Shown piece after piece: positions 1-9,632 of a DNA stretch of 64,000 bases. Positions within the stretch are counted from its first letter, which is position 1, and every line of letters begins with the position of its first letter. Made by a program: the position numbers and the translations under genes. The notes under the pieces were generated by a model. The model had not been told where the DNA came from. It made no database searches and saw only the letters and a list, made by a program, of their open reading frames with translations. Source of the DNA: Roseomonas sp. (GTDB lineage: Bacteria > Pseudomonadota > Alphaproteobacteria > Acetobacterales > Acetobacteraceae); NCBI GenBank assembly GCA_020249285.1, contig JADCFX010000010.1, positions 62,001 through 126,000 of the forward strand, given 5' to 3'.

Positions 1-453
1 GCCGAGGAAATGGCGAAGCTGCCCACTTACTACGTGATGGATCGCGCCGAGACGATGCCGGAGACCGTGGCGCATGAAATGCCAAATGCCGCCGAAGTCG
101 CGGGCTGCACCTGGATGACGGAAGCGGAAATGGCAGTTTATGCAGAAGAATATGGCCGCACCGGATTTCAGGGCGGGCTCAATTGGTATCGGACGCGCTT
201 CGCGCCGGAAGTGAATGCGGATTTGGCGCTTTTTGCCGGGCGCAGCATTGATGTGCCTTCGGTCTTTATCGCGGGTGCGGCGGATTGGGGCGTATTCCAG
301 GCGCCTGGTGCCTTTGAACGCATGCAGGGCATTGCCTGCACGCGCATGGCGGCGGCGCATCTGGTGCCTGGCGCCGGGCATTGGGTGCAGCAGGAACAGC
401 CCGCGCGCACGGTGGAATTGCTCAAGGAATTGCTGGCGCGCGAGGCAGCATGA
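1..453 (+). CDS. alpha/beta hydrolase, C-terminal part (5' end outside window)
   Basis: The reading frame is open from the first base, so this is the last 150 codons of a longer gene. The visible part looks like the cap and C-terminal half of an epoxide-hydrolase-like alpha/beta hydrolase. A strand ending in FIAGAADWG would carry the acid of the catalytic triad. PGAGHWVQQEQP near the end would carry the catalytic His, followed by a final helix (TVELLKELL). The nucleophile elbow lies upstream of the window, so the substrate cannot be judged. The ATG at 10 is internal. The gene ends 37 bp before a methyltransferase on the same strand. Family is fairly sure; the reaction is unknown. Confidence 0.8.
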   Translation, partial: AEEMAKLPTYYVMDRAETMPETVAHEMPNAAEVAGCTWMTEAEMAVYAEEYGRTGFQGGLNWYRTRFAPEVNADLALFAGRSIDVPSVFIAGAADWGVFQAPGAFERMQGIACTRMAAAHLVPGAGHWVQQEQPARTVELLKELLAREAA

Positions 454-490
454 GGCTTTCGGCTTTCACCGGGCTTGGTAGATAGGCGCC

Positions 491-1732
491 ATGAAAGACG
501 CCGCCGATGCCGCGCTTGCCGCGCAATATGATGCCTATCCCTATCCGCAGCGGGATGCACGGGATGAGGCCAAGCGCCTGATCATCGGCAGCCCAAGCCA
601 TTTGCGGGAGGTGGATCATTGGATTTTCGGCGCCCGTTGCCCCGCTGCCCAGCCCTTGCGCGCCCTGGTGGCGGGCGGGGGCAGCGGCGATGCCACTGTG
701 ATGCTGGCTCAGCAAATGGCGTCCGCCGGGCGGGCCGGCGATGTCACTTGGCTGGATCGTTCGGCGGCGGCCCGGCGCGTGGCGGAAGCGCGGGTCGCCG
801 CGCGCAAGCTGGGGAATGTGATTTTCCAGGAAGGCTCTTTGCTTGATCTGCCGGGCAGCGGGCTTGGGCCTTTCGATTATATTGATTGCTGTGGCGTCCT
901 GCACCATTTGCCCGATCCGCTTGCGGGGCTGAAGGCATTGGTTTCAGCTCTGGCGCCTGGGGGCGGCTTGGGCCTCATGGTCTATGCGCCGCATGGGCGC
1001 ACGGGTGTCTATATGGCGCAGGATGCGCTGCGCCTGCTTGCGCCGCCTGATGAAACCCCGGCAGCGCGGGTGGAGGTGGCGAAGCGCCTGTGGCGGCAAA
1101 TGCCGGAAACGGCTTGGCTGAAGCGCAACCCCTGGATCACGGATCATGAAAAGGGCGGCGATGCCGGGCTTTATGATTTGCTACTCAATCCGCGCGATGT
1201 CGCCTTCACGGTACCAGCCTTCAATGCGCTGATTGCGGCGGCGGGCTTGCGGATTGTGTGCCTGGTGGAGCCGCTGCGCTACGACCCGCTTTCCTATCTT
1301 TCCGATCCCAAGCTGCGCCCACGGATCGAAGCAATGGATGTGTTAGAACGCGCCGCCCTTGCGGAAGCCATCACCGGCAATATGGGCGTCCATATCGCCT
1401 ATTGCGTGCGTGCCGATGCGCCCGTGATCACTGCGCCCTGGGATGATCCCGCCGCCATTCCCTGCCTGCGAGAATTGGATGGCGCAAAGCTTGCCGCCAG
1501 CCTGCCGCGCGATGGCGTGTTGCGCGTAAGCTTTGATGGGCTTTCCGTACCCGTGCCCTTGCCGCGTTTGGCCGGTGCAATCCTGTCCCGCATTGATGGC
1601 AAGCGCTGCATTGGCGAGATTGCCGATGATCTGGCGCAGAATGGCACAGCGCGGGAGGTTTTTGCGCGCGAATTCCAGGCGCTGGTGGCCGCGATGGAAA
1701 AGACCAATCGGCTGCTGATCAGCGCCCCATAA
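491..1732 (+). CDS. class I SAM-dependent methyltransferase with C-terminal extension
   Basis: A 413-residue protein. A Rossmann-type SAM site is visible as LVAGGGSGDAT (about 59-69), an acidic strand end WLDRS (about 88-92), and GVLHHLPDP (135-143), the usual post-III motif of methyltransferase domain families. The N-terminus YDAYPYPQRD resembles a group of proteobacterial methyltransferases of unknown substrate. The last 110 residues, after about 300, form an extra domain (EIADDLAQNGTAREVF reads like a small helical winged-type domain), so the protein is longer than a bare methyltransferase. It follows the hydrolase on the same strand and may share its transcript. The methyl acceptor is unknown. 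Confidence 0.82.
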   Translation: MKDAADAALAAQYDAYPYPQRDARDEAKRLIIGSPSHLREVDHWIFGARCPAAQPLRALVAGGGSGDATVMLAQQMASAGRAGDVTWLDRSAAARRVAEARVAARKLGNVIFQEGSLLDLPGSGLGPFDYIDCCGVLHHLPDPLAGLKALVSALAPGGGLGLMVYAPHGRTGVYMAQDALRLLAPPDETPAARVEVAKRLWRQMPETAWLKRNPWITDHEKGGDAGLYDLLLNPRDVAFTVPAFNALIAAAGLRIVCLVEPLRYDPLSYLSDPKLRPRIEAMDVLERAALAEAITGNMGVHIAYCVRADAPVITAPWDDPAAIPCLRELDGAKLAASLPRDGVLRVSFDGLSVPVPLPRLAGAILSRIDGKRCIGEIADDLAQNGTAREVFAREFQALVAAMEKTNRLLISAP

Positions 1733-1755
1733 AGGAGGCGCTGACGGCGCAAAGT

Positions 1756-2073
1756 TTAACCCTCCCGCGCCTGCTGCGTACCGCGGCAGGAAATCAGCAT
1801 GTTCCGCGTATGGGTGGTGGCAGCGAAGCCCCCGCCGGCAGAACCGCGACGGGAATAGCCGCCGGAACGGTTGCGATCCGTATCGCGGGACAGAATGTCA
1901 TAGCCCCTGGCGCCGCAAATCTCCCCCGCGCGTTCCATGCAGGCGCCCCAATCCCGCATCAACCCGCCGCAATTCACCGCATGGGCGGATCGGCCATCCG
2001 GCGCATAGGTTTGCGTGGCGGAAGCGCAGCCGAGCAGGATCGGCAGGGCAAGCAGGGGGGCGAGGCGGGGCAT
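1756..2073 (-). CDS. small Cys-rich lipoprotein of unknown function
   Basis: A 105-residue protein starting MPRLAPLLALPILLGCASAT, a short lipoprotein signal with lipobox LLGC, so the mature protein would be lipid-anchored through Cys16. The rest has four more cysteines (NCGGLMRDWGACMERAGEIC and ISC), which could form disulfides in the periplasm. GARGYDILSRD resembles short bacterial lipoproteins of no assigned role. It is read convergently with the methyltransferase (24 bp between stops). About 105 bp of AT-rich sequence (2074-2178) separate it from the next gene; this stretch holds TATATA-like runs but no promoter I can define. Confidence 0.7.
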   Translation of the reverse strand: MPRLAPLLALPILLGCASATQTYAPDGRSAHAVNCGGLMRDWGACMERAGEICGARGYDILSRDTDRNRSGGYSRRGSAGGGFAATTHTRNMLISCRGTQQAREG

Positions 2074-2178
2074 GGGGGTTTCTCCCAGGCTGAGGAATTC
2101 ACAACCCCAGATAGAGTCTTATATATGGTTTAATGCAACTCATATTAGTAAAGCACCCCAAAAACACACCCTTTTCTG

Positions 2179-2931
2179 TCAGTGAAAAATCCGCCCCGAA
2201 TCAATCACAATGGTCTGGCCGGTCATGGTGTCGGTCCGGCACATCGTCACCACCATATCGGCGCAATCATCCTTATCCGCCGCTTTCTGCAAAAGTGACG
2301 AGGCGGCAGAACGTTCAATCTGTTCCGGGCGAAGGTTCGCGGTGGCGCGGGTGCCTTCCAGCAGGCCGGGCGCCACGCAATTCACCAGGGTTTCTGGCGC
2401 CAGCGCCACGGCCATGCAGCGTGTCAGATGGATCAGCCCAGCCTTGGAAACCGCATAGGCGATGGAAGACCCGGTCGGCCCCAGCCCCGCGACTGAGGAT
2501 ATATTGACGATCCGCCCCGCCCCGCTGGCCTTCAGCGCGGGCGCGGCGGCCTTGATCAGCCGCATGGGTCCCGTGAGGTTCACCGCCATGATTTTTTCCC
2601 AGAGTTCGACGGTCAGGCCATCCAAATCCTGGAAGGGTACGGATTTATTGAAGGCGGCGTCATTGATCAGGATATCCATCCGCCCGAAGCGCGCTATCAC
2701 CGCCGCGACCAATGCCTCCACCGCCGCGCCATCGGTAATGTCGCAGCCGAAGGCCGCCGCGTTGATCTGGTAGGTGCTGGCAAGCTCTCGGGCCACGGCT
2801 TCCGCCTGATCTTTGCTTTGCGCATACATCACCGCGATATGCACGCCTTCGCGCGCGAGTGCATGGCAGATGCGTTGCCCCAACCCGCCATTCCCGCCCG
2901 TCACCAGCGCGACCTTGCCCCTGAGTTCCAT
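2179..2931 (-). CDS. SDR family NAD(P)-dependent oxidoreductase
   Basis: A 250-residue classical short-chain dehydrogenase/reductase. The dinucleotide-binding TGGNGGLG is at 11-18. The catalytic set is complete: Asn in VNLT (119), Ser in NISS (145-146), and Tyr159/Lys163 in YAVSK. The usual NNAG motif after strand 4 is changed to NDAA (90-93), a modest variation in the cofactor pocket. Length is normal. It resembles 3-ketoacyl-ACP reductase-like SDRs, but the substrate cannot be read from sequence. It is transcribed away from the metallo-hydrolase at 3080, so 2932-3079 is a shared divergent promoter region. Confidence 0.85.
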   Translation of the reverse strand: MELRGKVALVTGGNGGLGQRICHALAREGVHIAVMYAQSKDQAEAVARELASTYQINAAAFGCDITDGAAVEALVAAVIARFGRMDILINDAAFNKSVPFQDLDGLTVELWEKIMAVNLTGPMRLIKAAAPALKASGAGRIVNISSVAGLGPTGSSIAYAVSKAGLIHLTRCMAVALAPETLVNCVAPGLLEGTRATANLRPEQIERSAASSLLQKAADKDDCADMVVTMCRTDTMTGQTIVIDSGRIFH

Positions 2932-3079
2932 ACCCGTTTTCCCCGATTTGCTGTGCCGAGCTTGCGCCGTGCCGCCCTAGCCGGCAAGGCGGCAATTCCC
3001 TTGGCTGGACTGGCTTTCCTCTGGCCTATCGGGCGGTGCCTCGTTATCTTTCAGTGAAGGTCAAACCGGGAGACAGGCC

Positions 3080-4060
3080 ATGGAATTTCTACGACGCAAC
3101 GCCTTGCTGGGCGCCGCCGCCCTTGCCGCCATGGGCAGCGCCCTGCCCGCCGCTGCACAGGCCAGCCCGCCGCCGCAGCGCGGCGCGAACCCGCCTCGTT
3201 TTTTGCGCCTCAAGCATGGCGAAATGGAAGTCACCACCCTGCTGGATGGCGCCATGGGCGGCACCAACGCCAATATCCAGAATTTCTTCCCCGATAGCCG
3301 ACCAGAGGAAATCACCCCGCTCCGCGCGCGTGCCTTCGCCATTGAACGTGGCTTGCATCAACCGGTCGGAGCCTATCTGGTGCATACTGGTCGGAATCTG
3401 GTGATGATTGATTGTGGCGGGCATTCCAGTTTCATCCCGACCACGGGCGGCACGCTCGATGCGCTGCGGGCTTCCGGCTATACGCCCGAACAGGTGGATA
3501 CGGTGCTACTGACGCATATCCATCCGGAACACGCCCTTGGCCTTTCCTATGATGGCGTCACGCGCAATTTCCCTAATGCGGAAGTGGTCGTCACGCAGAT
3601 AGACCATCAATTCTGGACCGACCCAGCGATGGAATCCCGCGTGCCGCAAGGCCAGCGCTTTATTGAAGCCGGGCGGCGCGCGATCCGCCCCTATCAGGGT
3701 CGCATCCGCACGGTGGAAATGCGCCAGGATCTGGAAGTGCTGCCCGGCATCTTCATGGACCCCGCGCCTGGCCATACGCCTGGCCATGTGAGTTTCCGAT
3801 TGACCAGCCAGAATGAGACGATGCTGATCTGGGGCGATATTGCGCATCAGATGGTCATTCAGCTTGCCCGGCCACGCTGGCGCGTGGGCGTGGATGTGGA
3901 TGGCGCGATGGGCGTGGAAAGCCGGGTCCGCACCCTGAACATGCTGGCCGATACAGGCATGCTGATGGGCGGCGTGCATGTGCCCTGGCCCGGCTTTGGC
4001 CGCATCATCCGCGATGGCGAGGGCTTCCTCTACGTTCCCCGCCCCCAGCAATTCAGCTGA
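3080..4060 (+). CDS. secreted MBL-fold metallo-hydrolase
   Basis: A 326-residue protein with a Tat-like N-terminus (FLRRNALLGAAALAAMGSAL) and cleavage after AAA-QA, so probably periplasmic. The metallo-beta-lactamase fold shows a metal-binding HIHPEH at 146-151, a third His in APGHTPGH, and a ligand region WGDIAH. The normal HxHxDH motif has Glu150 instead of Asp, which normally ligates the second zinc. The family (lactonase or glyoxalase-like) is sure; the substrate is not known. GGGAGA precedes the ATG. The stop codon lies only 10 bp before the hairpin array, which probably ends its transcript. Confidence 0.85.
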   Translation: MEFLRRNALLGAAALAAMGSALPAAAQASPPPQRGANPPRFLRLKHGEMEVTTLLDGAMGGTNANIQNFFPDSRPEEITPLRARAFAIERGLHQPVGAYLVHTGRNLVMIDCGGHSSFIPTTGGTLDALRASGYTPEQVDTVLLTHIHPEHALGLSYDGVTRNFPNAEVVVTQIDHQFWTDPAMESRVPQGQRFIEAGRRAIRPYQGRIRTVEMRQDLEVLPGIFMDPAPGHTPGHVSFRLTSQNETMLIWGDIAHQMVIQLARPRWRVGVDVDGAMGVESRVRTLNMLADTGMLMGGVHVPWPGFGRIIRDGEGFLYVPRPQQFS

Positions 4061-4063
4061 GCG

Positions 4064-4455
4064 CGAAGGGGCTTTCAGCCCCTTCTCGGGACATTGATTT
4101 TGCGTGCGGCGACCGGGCTTTCAGCCCCGCCGCGGGACATTGATTTTGCGCGCGGCGACCGTGCTTTCAGCCCCGCCGCGGGACATTGATTTTGCGTGCG
4201 GCGACTGGGCTTTCAGCCCCGCCGCGGAGCATCGATTTTGCGTGCGGCGACCGGGCTTTCAGCCCCGCCGCGGGACATTGATTTTGCGTGCGGCGACCGG
4301 GCTTTCAGCCCCGCCGCGAGACACTGATTTTGCGCGCGGCGACCGGGCTTTCAGCCCCGCCGCGGGACATTGATTTTGCGCGCGGCGACCGTGCTTTCAG
4401 CCCCGCCGCGGGACATTGATTTTGCGTGCGGCGGCCGGGCTTTCAGCCCCGCCGC
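4064..4455. repeat. tandem array of nine 46-bp palindromic units
   Basis: The core GGGCTTTCAGCCC recurs with its GCTTTCAG at 4071, 4117, 4163, 4209, 4255, 4301, 4347, 4393 and 4439, exactly 46 bp apart. The consensus unit is a gggacattgattttgcgtgc linker followed by GCGGCGACCGGGCTTTCAGCCCCGCCGC. That second half folds into a hairpin: GCGGCG with CGCCGC, and GGGCT with AGCCC, with an ACC bulge and TTC loop. Copies differ at a few positions only. The first core lacks the outer GCGGCG/CGCCGC arms. The array fills the gap between two convergent genes, and its last unit contains the ilvA stop codon. It may act as a bidirectional terminator or a protein-binding array. Confidence 0.9.
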
Positions 4456-5675
4456 ACGACATAATCCCCCGCCTCTAAGGCCGCGATAATCGCATCCCCC
4501 TGGGCGGTGTCGCGGACTTCGATCATCAGTTCCAATTCGGCACTTTGCACACTGGGGGCCGCGAAAAGCCTTTGGTGGCTGACTTCGATCACATTCCCCC
4601 CAGCGGCGGCGACGCGGGTTGCGATATCGGCCAGCACGCCGGGCCGGTCTGGGATGTCCAGATGCAGGCGCAGGATGCGCCCATCGCGCAGCAATTCGCG
4701 GAGCAGCACATTGGCCAGGATGCGCGGGTCTATATTTCCGCCGCAGACAATGGTGCCGACGGTTTTGCCTGCAAAGCGTTCCGGGAAGGCGAGGATGGCG
4801 GCAAGCCCCGCTGCGCCGGCGCCTTCGGCGAGTACCTTGGCGCCTTCGGCGAGCAGCACAATCGCCTGTTCCACCGCGCGTTCGGGCACCACCAGCACTT
4901 CGATGCCAAGGCGCTTCAGGATGGCAAGCGGCGCCTCACCCACATCGCGCACCGCGATGCCTTCCGCGATGGTGGGGCCGCCGACTTGCACCGGCTTGCC
5001 GGCCAGGCGTTGCGCCATGGCGGGGTAGAATTCTACCTCCACCCCGAAAACCGGCATGCCGGGGCGGAGTTCTGCGGCAGCGATGGCCGCACCTGCGCAC
5101 AGCCCGCCGCCGCCGACCGGGATCACCAGGGCTTCGATGGCGGGCGCGTCTTCCAGCATTTCAAGCGCCGCGGTGCCTTGGCCGGCGATAACCGCAGCGT
5201 CGTCATAGGGGTGGATGAAGACCAAGCCCTCATCTGCGGCGAGCGCATGGGCATGGGCGGCGGCTTCGGCGAGCGTGGTACCGTGCAGCACAACCCGCGC
5301 CCCCCAGGCTTCCGTGCGCGTCACTTTGGTGGCTGGGGTGAATTTCGGCATGACGATGGTGGCGGCGATGCCAGCGAGTGAGGCATGGCGCGCCACGGCC
5401 TGGGCGTGATTGCCCGCCGACATTGCGATAACCCCGGCGGCGCGTTCCCGCGCGCTGAGCAACGCCAGCCGATTGGCTGCCCCCCGTTCCTTGAAGGCGC
5501 CGGTGGCCTGAAGATTATCGAGCTTCAGGAACACCCGCGCCCCGGTCGCGCGGGAGACCGCCTGGCTTTCAAGCGTTGGGGTGCGCAGCACAGCGCCGGA
5601 GATGCGCGCAGCGGCGGCGCGGATATCGGCCAGGGTAATGGCGCGGCCTTCGGCCAGCGCCGCGCGCATCGGCAT
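4443..5675 (-). CDS. ilvA: threonine ammonia-lyase (threonine dehydratase) with ACT domain
   Basis: A 410-residue PLP enzyme that deaminates threonine to 2-oxobutanoate, the first step of isoleucine synthesis, or acts as a catabolic form. The PLP lysine is Lys62 in TGAFKERGA. The substrate loop SAGNHAQAVA and the phosphate-binding VGGGGLCAG follow. From about residue 330 there is one ACT domain (LHLDIPDRPGVLADIATRVA), so the length fits the single-ACT bacterial form rather than the 514-residue two-ACT IlvA. The last three codons (Arg-Arg-Gly) and the stop are read inside the final unit of the 46-bp array, so the C-terminus was probably rewritten by the repeat. It lies 15 bp downstream of greA. 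Confidence 0.9.
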   Translation of the reverse strand: MPMRAALAEGRAITLADIRAAAARISGAVLRTPTLESQAVSRATGARVFLKLDNLQATGAFKERGAANRLALLSARERAAGVIAMSAGNHAQAVARHASLAGIAATIVMPKFTPATKVTRTEAWGARVVLHGTTLAEAAAHAHALAADEGLVFIHPYDDAAVIAGQGTAALEMLEDAPAIEALVIPVGGGGLCAGAAIAAAELRPGMPVFGVEVEFYPAMAQRLAGKPVQVGGPTIAEGIAVRDVGEAPLAILKRLGIEVLVVPERAVEQAIVLLAEGAKVLAEGAGAAGLAAILAFPERFAGKTVGTIVCGGNIDPRILANVLLRELLRDGRILRLHLDIPDRPGVLADIATRVAAAGGNVIEVSHQRLFAAPSVQSAELELMIEVRDTAQGDAIIAALEAGDYVVRRG

Positions 5676-5689
5676 GGGGATGGCCTTAT

Positions 5690-6163
5690 CTAGACGAAGC
5701 GAACCGCGGCGATTTCGACCGAACGGGAACCGCCGGGGGCGGGCACTTCCACCGAATCCCCCACCTTGCGCCCCATCAGCGCCTTGGCGAGCGGTGAGGA
5801 GACCGAGATGGAACCCTGCTTCATATCGGCCTCATACTGGCCGACGATGCGGTAGTTTTTCTCATCGTCGGATTCTTCGTCAACGATGGTGACATAGGCG
5901 CCAAAGCGCACCTGGTCCCCGGTAAGCCTTTTTGAATCAATCACTTCGACAGAAGGGATCACCGATTCCAGCTCCGCGATGCGGCCTTCAATGAAGGATT
6001 GGCGTTCGCGCGCCGCGTGGTATTCGGCGTTTTCGGAAAGGTCGCCATGGGCGCGCGCTTCCGCGATCGCCCGAATGATCGCGGGGCGTTCTTCCGATTT
6101 CAACTGCTTTAGTTCCTCCTCCAAGCGCGCGAGGCCATCGGCGGTCATTGGGAACTTTTGCAC
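5690..6163 (-). CDS. greA: transcription elongation factor GreA
   Basis: GreA rescues backtracked RNA polymerase by stimulating transcript cleavage. I start it at GTG 6163, giving 157 residues beginning MQKFPMTADGLARLEEEL, like known GreA proteins. AAGGA lies 8 bases upstream. The N-terminal coiled coil runs to about residue 75 and its tip carries the acidic signature GDLSENAEYHAARERQ. The C-terminal FKBP-like domain ends in SVEIAAVRFV. A start at 6214 or 6184 would add an unlikely N-terminal tail. The gene is the usual downstream neighbour of carAB in alphaproteobacteria and is separated from carB by a dispersed palindromic repeat. Confidence 0.95.
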   Translation of the reverse strand: MQKFPMTADGLARLEEELKQLKSEERPAIIRAIAEARAHGDLSENAEYHAARERQSFIEGRIAELESVIPSVEVIDSKRLTGDQVRFGAYVTIVDEESDDEKNYRIVGQYEADMKQGSISVSSPLAKALMGRKVGDSVEVPAPGGSRSVEIAAVRFV

Positions 6164-6237
6164 AGGCGTCTTCCTTGGCTTCATTCCGTCCGGCTGGCGC
6201 CGGGCGGAAAACATTAAGGGGCCGCTTTAGTGCGCCC

Positions 6238-6330
6238 CCCGTTCACATTCGTTCACTGGGCGCGCACCAAATCCTTGTTTGGTCGCATTTTCCGAGTCGC
6301 CAAGTGGGTCCACTTGGCTTGAAAATGCTC
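6238..6330 (+). repeat. dispersed palindromic element, copy A
   Basis: A 44-bp core (6285-6328) begins GCATTTTC and ends GAAAATGC. Inside it CCAAGTG (6300-6306) faces CACTTGG (6311-6317). Upstream, CCGTTCACATTCGTTCAC and a TTTGTTTGGTCGC stretch are also shared with copy C at 49292-49386 in inverse orientation. Copy B is at 19867-19910. The element lies in the 180 bp between carB and greA, outside coding sequence. Confidence 0.8.
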
Positions 6331-6345
6331 CGCACGCCCCAGTCA

Positions 6346-9300
6346 TCAGAACGATTTCTCAAAGTATGACTGAAGGGGCGCAACATCAAGGGTTCCGGCG
6401 CGTAAAGCCGCAATGGCGTGCACGGCGGCCCTGGCGCCGGCCAGGGTGGTGTAATGCGGCACCCCCTGGGTCAGGGCGCTGCGGCGGATATCGAAGCTAT
6501 CGGCAACCGATTGCCCGCCCCCGGTGGTATTGATCACCAGTTGAATATCGCCGGACTTGATCGCGTCCACACAATGGGGGCGGCCTTCCAGCACCTTGTT
6601 CACCACTTCACAGGCGAAGCCGGCTTCCCGGATGCGGGCGGCCGTGCCGCGCGTGGCGACCACGCGGAAGCCCATTTCTGAAAGGCGGCGGGCGAGGGTG
6701 ACCGCCGCGCCCTTGTCCGATTCCTTGACGGAGATGAAGGCAGCGCCGGATTCCGGCAGCTTCACCCCAGCGCCGAGCTGGGATTTCAGGAAGGCGCGCT
6801 CAAAAGAAACATCAAGCCCCATGACTTCCCCGGTGGATTTCATCTCCGGGCCAAGGATCACATCCACATTCGGGAAGCGGTTGAAGGGGAAGACCGCTTC
6901 CTTCACCGCGACATGGCGATAAATGGCGTCATCATCCAGTTTGAATTCGGCAAGGCGGGCGCCAGCCATAACGCGCGCACCAATTTTCGCGACCGCAACG
7001 CCGGTTGCTTTGGCAACGAAAGGCACGGTGCGGGAGGCACGCGGGTTCACTTCCAACACGTAAATCTCATTATCCTTGACAGCATATTGCACATTCATCA
7101 GCCCCTGCACTTTCAGCGCGCGGGCCATGGCCACGGTTTCTGCCTTCAATTCCGTGACGATCGCGGGCGGCAGGGAATAGGGCGGCAGGGAACACGCTGA
7201 ATCGCCGGAATGAATCCCGGCTTCTTCGATATGTTCCATCACGCCAGCGACATGCACATTGCCATCTTTATCCGCGATGCAATCCACATCCACTTCAATC
7301 GCATCCACCAGGTATTGATCAATCAGGATCGGGTTTTCGCCGGAAACTTTCACAGCCTCCGCACCGAAACGCATGAGTTGTTCCCGGTTATAGGCGATTT
7401 CCATCGCGCGCCCGCCCAGCACATAGGAAGGCCGCACCACAACGGGATAGCCGATACGCTCCGCCTCATCAGCCGCTTCTTCCAGCGTGCGCACCGTGCC
7501 ATTGCGGGGCTGCTTCAGGCCAAGCCCCTTCAGCAATTGCTGGAAGCGTTCGCGGTCTTCGGCGATATCAATCGCTTCCGCGCTTGTACCCAGGATGGGA
7601 ATGCCCGCCTTGTGCAAAGCCTGGCTGAGCTTGAGCGGCGTCTGCCCACCATATTGCACAATGCAGCCGAGCAACTCGCCGGATTCCTGTTCCTTGCGAA
7701 TGAGCGAAATCACATCCTCAGCCGTGAGTGGTTCGAAATAGAGCCGATCTGACGTGTCGTAATCGGTGCTCACAGTCTCCGGGTTGCAATTGACCATGAT
7801 GGTCTCAAACCCGGCTTCCTTCAGCGCGTAAGCGGCATGGACGCAGCAGTAATCGAATTCAATGCCCTGGCCGATGCGGTTTGGCCCGCCACCCAAGATG
7901 ATGATTTTCTGCCGCGCGGTGGGCCGGCTTTCGCAAATGGGTGTGCCGAAACCGCCTTCATAGGTGGAATACATATAGGGCGTTTCGGATGCGAATTCGG
8001 CGGCACAGGTATCAATGCGCTTATAGACCGGCGCGACACCAAGCTTGCCGCGCAACGCCGCCACTTCCGCTTCACTGCTGCCAATAATGTCGGCCAGACG
8101 CTTGTCGGAAAAACCCATGGCCTTGATGCGCCGCAGCGCGGTGGCATCCTGCGGCAGGCCATTGCTGCGAATGCGGGTTTCTTCGCGCACCAGCTTTTCA
8201 ATTTCGCGCAGGAACCAGGGGTCGAATTTACAGGCTTCGTGGATGGCTTCCACGCTCATGCCCGCGCGCATGGCTTGTGCTGCCATCAGAATGCGGTTGG
8301 GGGTGGGTGTGGCGAGTGCGGCATGGAAAGCCTGCGGGCTGCCATCGCCCGGGATCGGCACTTCATCAAGGCCAGACAGACCAATTTCCAAACCGCGCAG
8401 GCCCTTTTGCATGGCTTCCGCGAAGGAACGCCCAATCGCCATCGTCTCCCCCACCGATTTCATGGAGGTAGTGAGGGTTGCCGGCGTGCCGGGGAATTTT
8501 TCAAAGGTGAAGCGCGGGATTTTCACCACCACATAGTCAATGGTGGGCTCGAAGCTGGCCGGCGTGACCTTGGTGATGTCATTGGCCAATTCATCAAGCG
8601 TATAGCCAACGGCAAGCTTCGCCGCGACCTTGGCGATGGGAAAGCCCGTTGCCTTGGAAGCGAGCGCCGAGGAACGCGAAACGCGCGGGTTCATTTCAAT
8701 GATCACCATGCGCCCATCGGCGGGATTGATGCCGAATTGCACATTGGAACCGCCCGTATCCACGCCGATTTCGCGCAAGCAGGCGATAGAGGCATCGCGC
8801 ATGCGCTGATATTCCTTATCGGTCAGCGTCAGCGCGGGCGCGATGGTAACCGAATCCCCCGTATGCACGCCCATCGCATCCAGGTTTTCGATGGAACAAA
8901 TGATGATGCAATTATCCGCGCGGTCGCGGACCACTTCCATTTCAAACTCTTTCCAGCCAAGCACGCTTTCTTCCACCAGCACTTCACTGGTCATGGAAGC
9001 GGCCAGGCCCGAGGAGACGATTTGTTCGAATTCTTCGCGGTTATAGGCAATGCCGCCACCCGTACCGCCGAGCGTGAAGGAAGGGCGAATAACGCAAGGC
9101 AGCCCCACAATCTTCAGCGCATCCCAAGCTTCCGGCATGGTATGGGCGATTTCGCTTTTCGGGCTTTCAATGCCGATTTTGGTCATGGCATTGCGGAATT
9201 TTTGGCGGTCTTCGGCTTTATCAATCACTTCCGCCTTCGCACCAATCAATTCGCAGCCGTATTTTTCCAGAATGCCGGCCTCGGCGAGTTTGAGCGAGGT

Positions 9301-9591
9301 ATTGAGCGCTGTCTGTCCGCCCATGGTGGGCAGCAGCGCATCGGGGCGTTCCTTGGCGATGATTTTCTCGACAATCTCGACCGTGATGGGTTCGATATAG
9401 GTGGCATCCGCCAGCCCCGGATCGGTCATGATGGTGGCCGGGTTGGAATTCACCAGAATGACGCGATAGCCCTCAGCCCGCAGTGCCTTGCAGGCTTGCG
9501 CGCCCGAATAATCGAATTCGCAGGCCTGGCCGATGACGATCGGCCCAGCGCCGATGATCATGATGGATTTGATGTCAGTGCGCTTCGGCAT
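6346..9591 (-). CDS. carB: carbamoyl-phosphate synthase large subunit
   Basis: A 1,081-residue synthetase subunit that makes carbamoyl phosphate from bicarbonate, ATP and ammonia channelled from CarA, for pyrimidines and arginine. It begins with the family start [20 protein letters not shown]. It has two homologous ATP-grasp halves, each with [10 protein letters not shown] or [13 protein letters not shown] motifs, an oligomerisation domain between them, and a C-terminal MGS-like allosteric domain ([23 protein letters not shown]). Length matches the family (1,073 in E. coli). The carA gene is not adjacent: three genes (9633-11972) lie between them on the same strand. greA follows downstream. 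Confidence 0.97.
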   Translation of the reverse strand: MPKRTDIKSIMIIGAGPIVIGQACEFDYSGAQACKALRAEGYRVILVNSNPATIMTDPGLADATYIEPITVEIVEKIIAKERPDALLPTMGGQTALNTSLKLAEAGILEKYGCELIGAKAEVIDKAEDRQKFRNAMTKIGIESPKSEIAHTMPEAWDALKIVGLPCVIRPSFTLGGTGGGIAYNREEFEQIVSSGLAASMTSEVLVEESVLGWKEFEMEVVRDRADNCIIICSIENLDAMGVHTGDSVTIAPALTLTDKEYQRMRDASIACLREIGVDTGGSNVQFGINPADGRMVIIEMNPRVSRSSALASKATGFPIAKVAAKLAVGYTLDELANDITKVTPASFEPTIDYVVVKIPRFTFEKFPGTPATLTTSMKSVGETMAIGRSFAEAMQKGLRGLEIGLSGLDEVPIPGDGSPQAFHAALATPTPNRILMAAQAMRAGMSVEAIHEACKFDPWFLREIEKLVREETRIRSNGLPQDATALRRIKAMGFSDKRLADIIGSSEAEVAALRGKLGVAPVYKRIDTCAAEFASETPYMYSTYEGGFGTPICESRPTARQKIIILGGGPNRIGQGIEFDYCCVHAAYALKEAGFETIMVNCNPETVSTDYDTSDRLYFEPLTAEDVISLIRKEQESGELLGCIVQYGGQTPLKLSQALHKAGIPILGTSAEAIDIAEDRERFQQLLKGLGLKQPRNGTVRTLEEAADEAERIGYPVVVRPSYVLGGRAMEIAYNREQLMRFGAEAVKVSGENPILIDQYLVDAIEVDVDCIADKDGNVHVAGVMEHIEEAGIHSGDSACSLPPYSLPPAIVTELKAETVAMARALKVQGLMNVQYAVKDNEIYVLEVNPRASRTVPFVAKATGVAVAKIGARVMAGARLAEFKLDDDAIYRHVAVKEAVFPFNRFPNVDVILGPEMKSTGEVMGLDVSFERAFLKSQLGAGVKLPESGAAFISVKESDKGAAVTLARRLSEMGFRVVATRGTAARIREAGFACEVVNKVLEGRPHCVDAIKSGDIQLVINTTGGGQSVADSFDIRRSALTQGVPHYTTLAGARAAVHAIAALRAGTLDVAPLQSYFEKSF

Positions 9592-9632
9592 GGTTCAGGG
9601 CCTTGAGGTTTGCAGCAGGGTGAGAGGGGGGG

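Noticed and set aside
4104..4373. 89-codon open frame inside the 46-bp repeat array
   Set aside because: It is open only because three units (138 bp) equal 46 codons, so it repeats itself with the array. It shows no independent coding sign.
4064..4455. Repeat array as a CRISPR locus
   Set aside because: Units are contiguous and near identical along their whole length, without unique spacers, and no cas gene is near.
7837..9606. 589-codon frame on the strand opposite carB
   Set aside because: A shadow frame of a certain gene in GC-rich DNA; the sense frame is a full carbamoyl-phosphate synthase.
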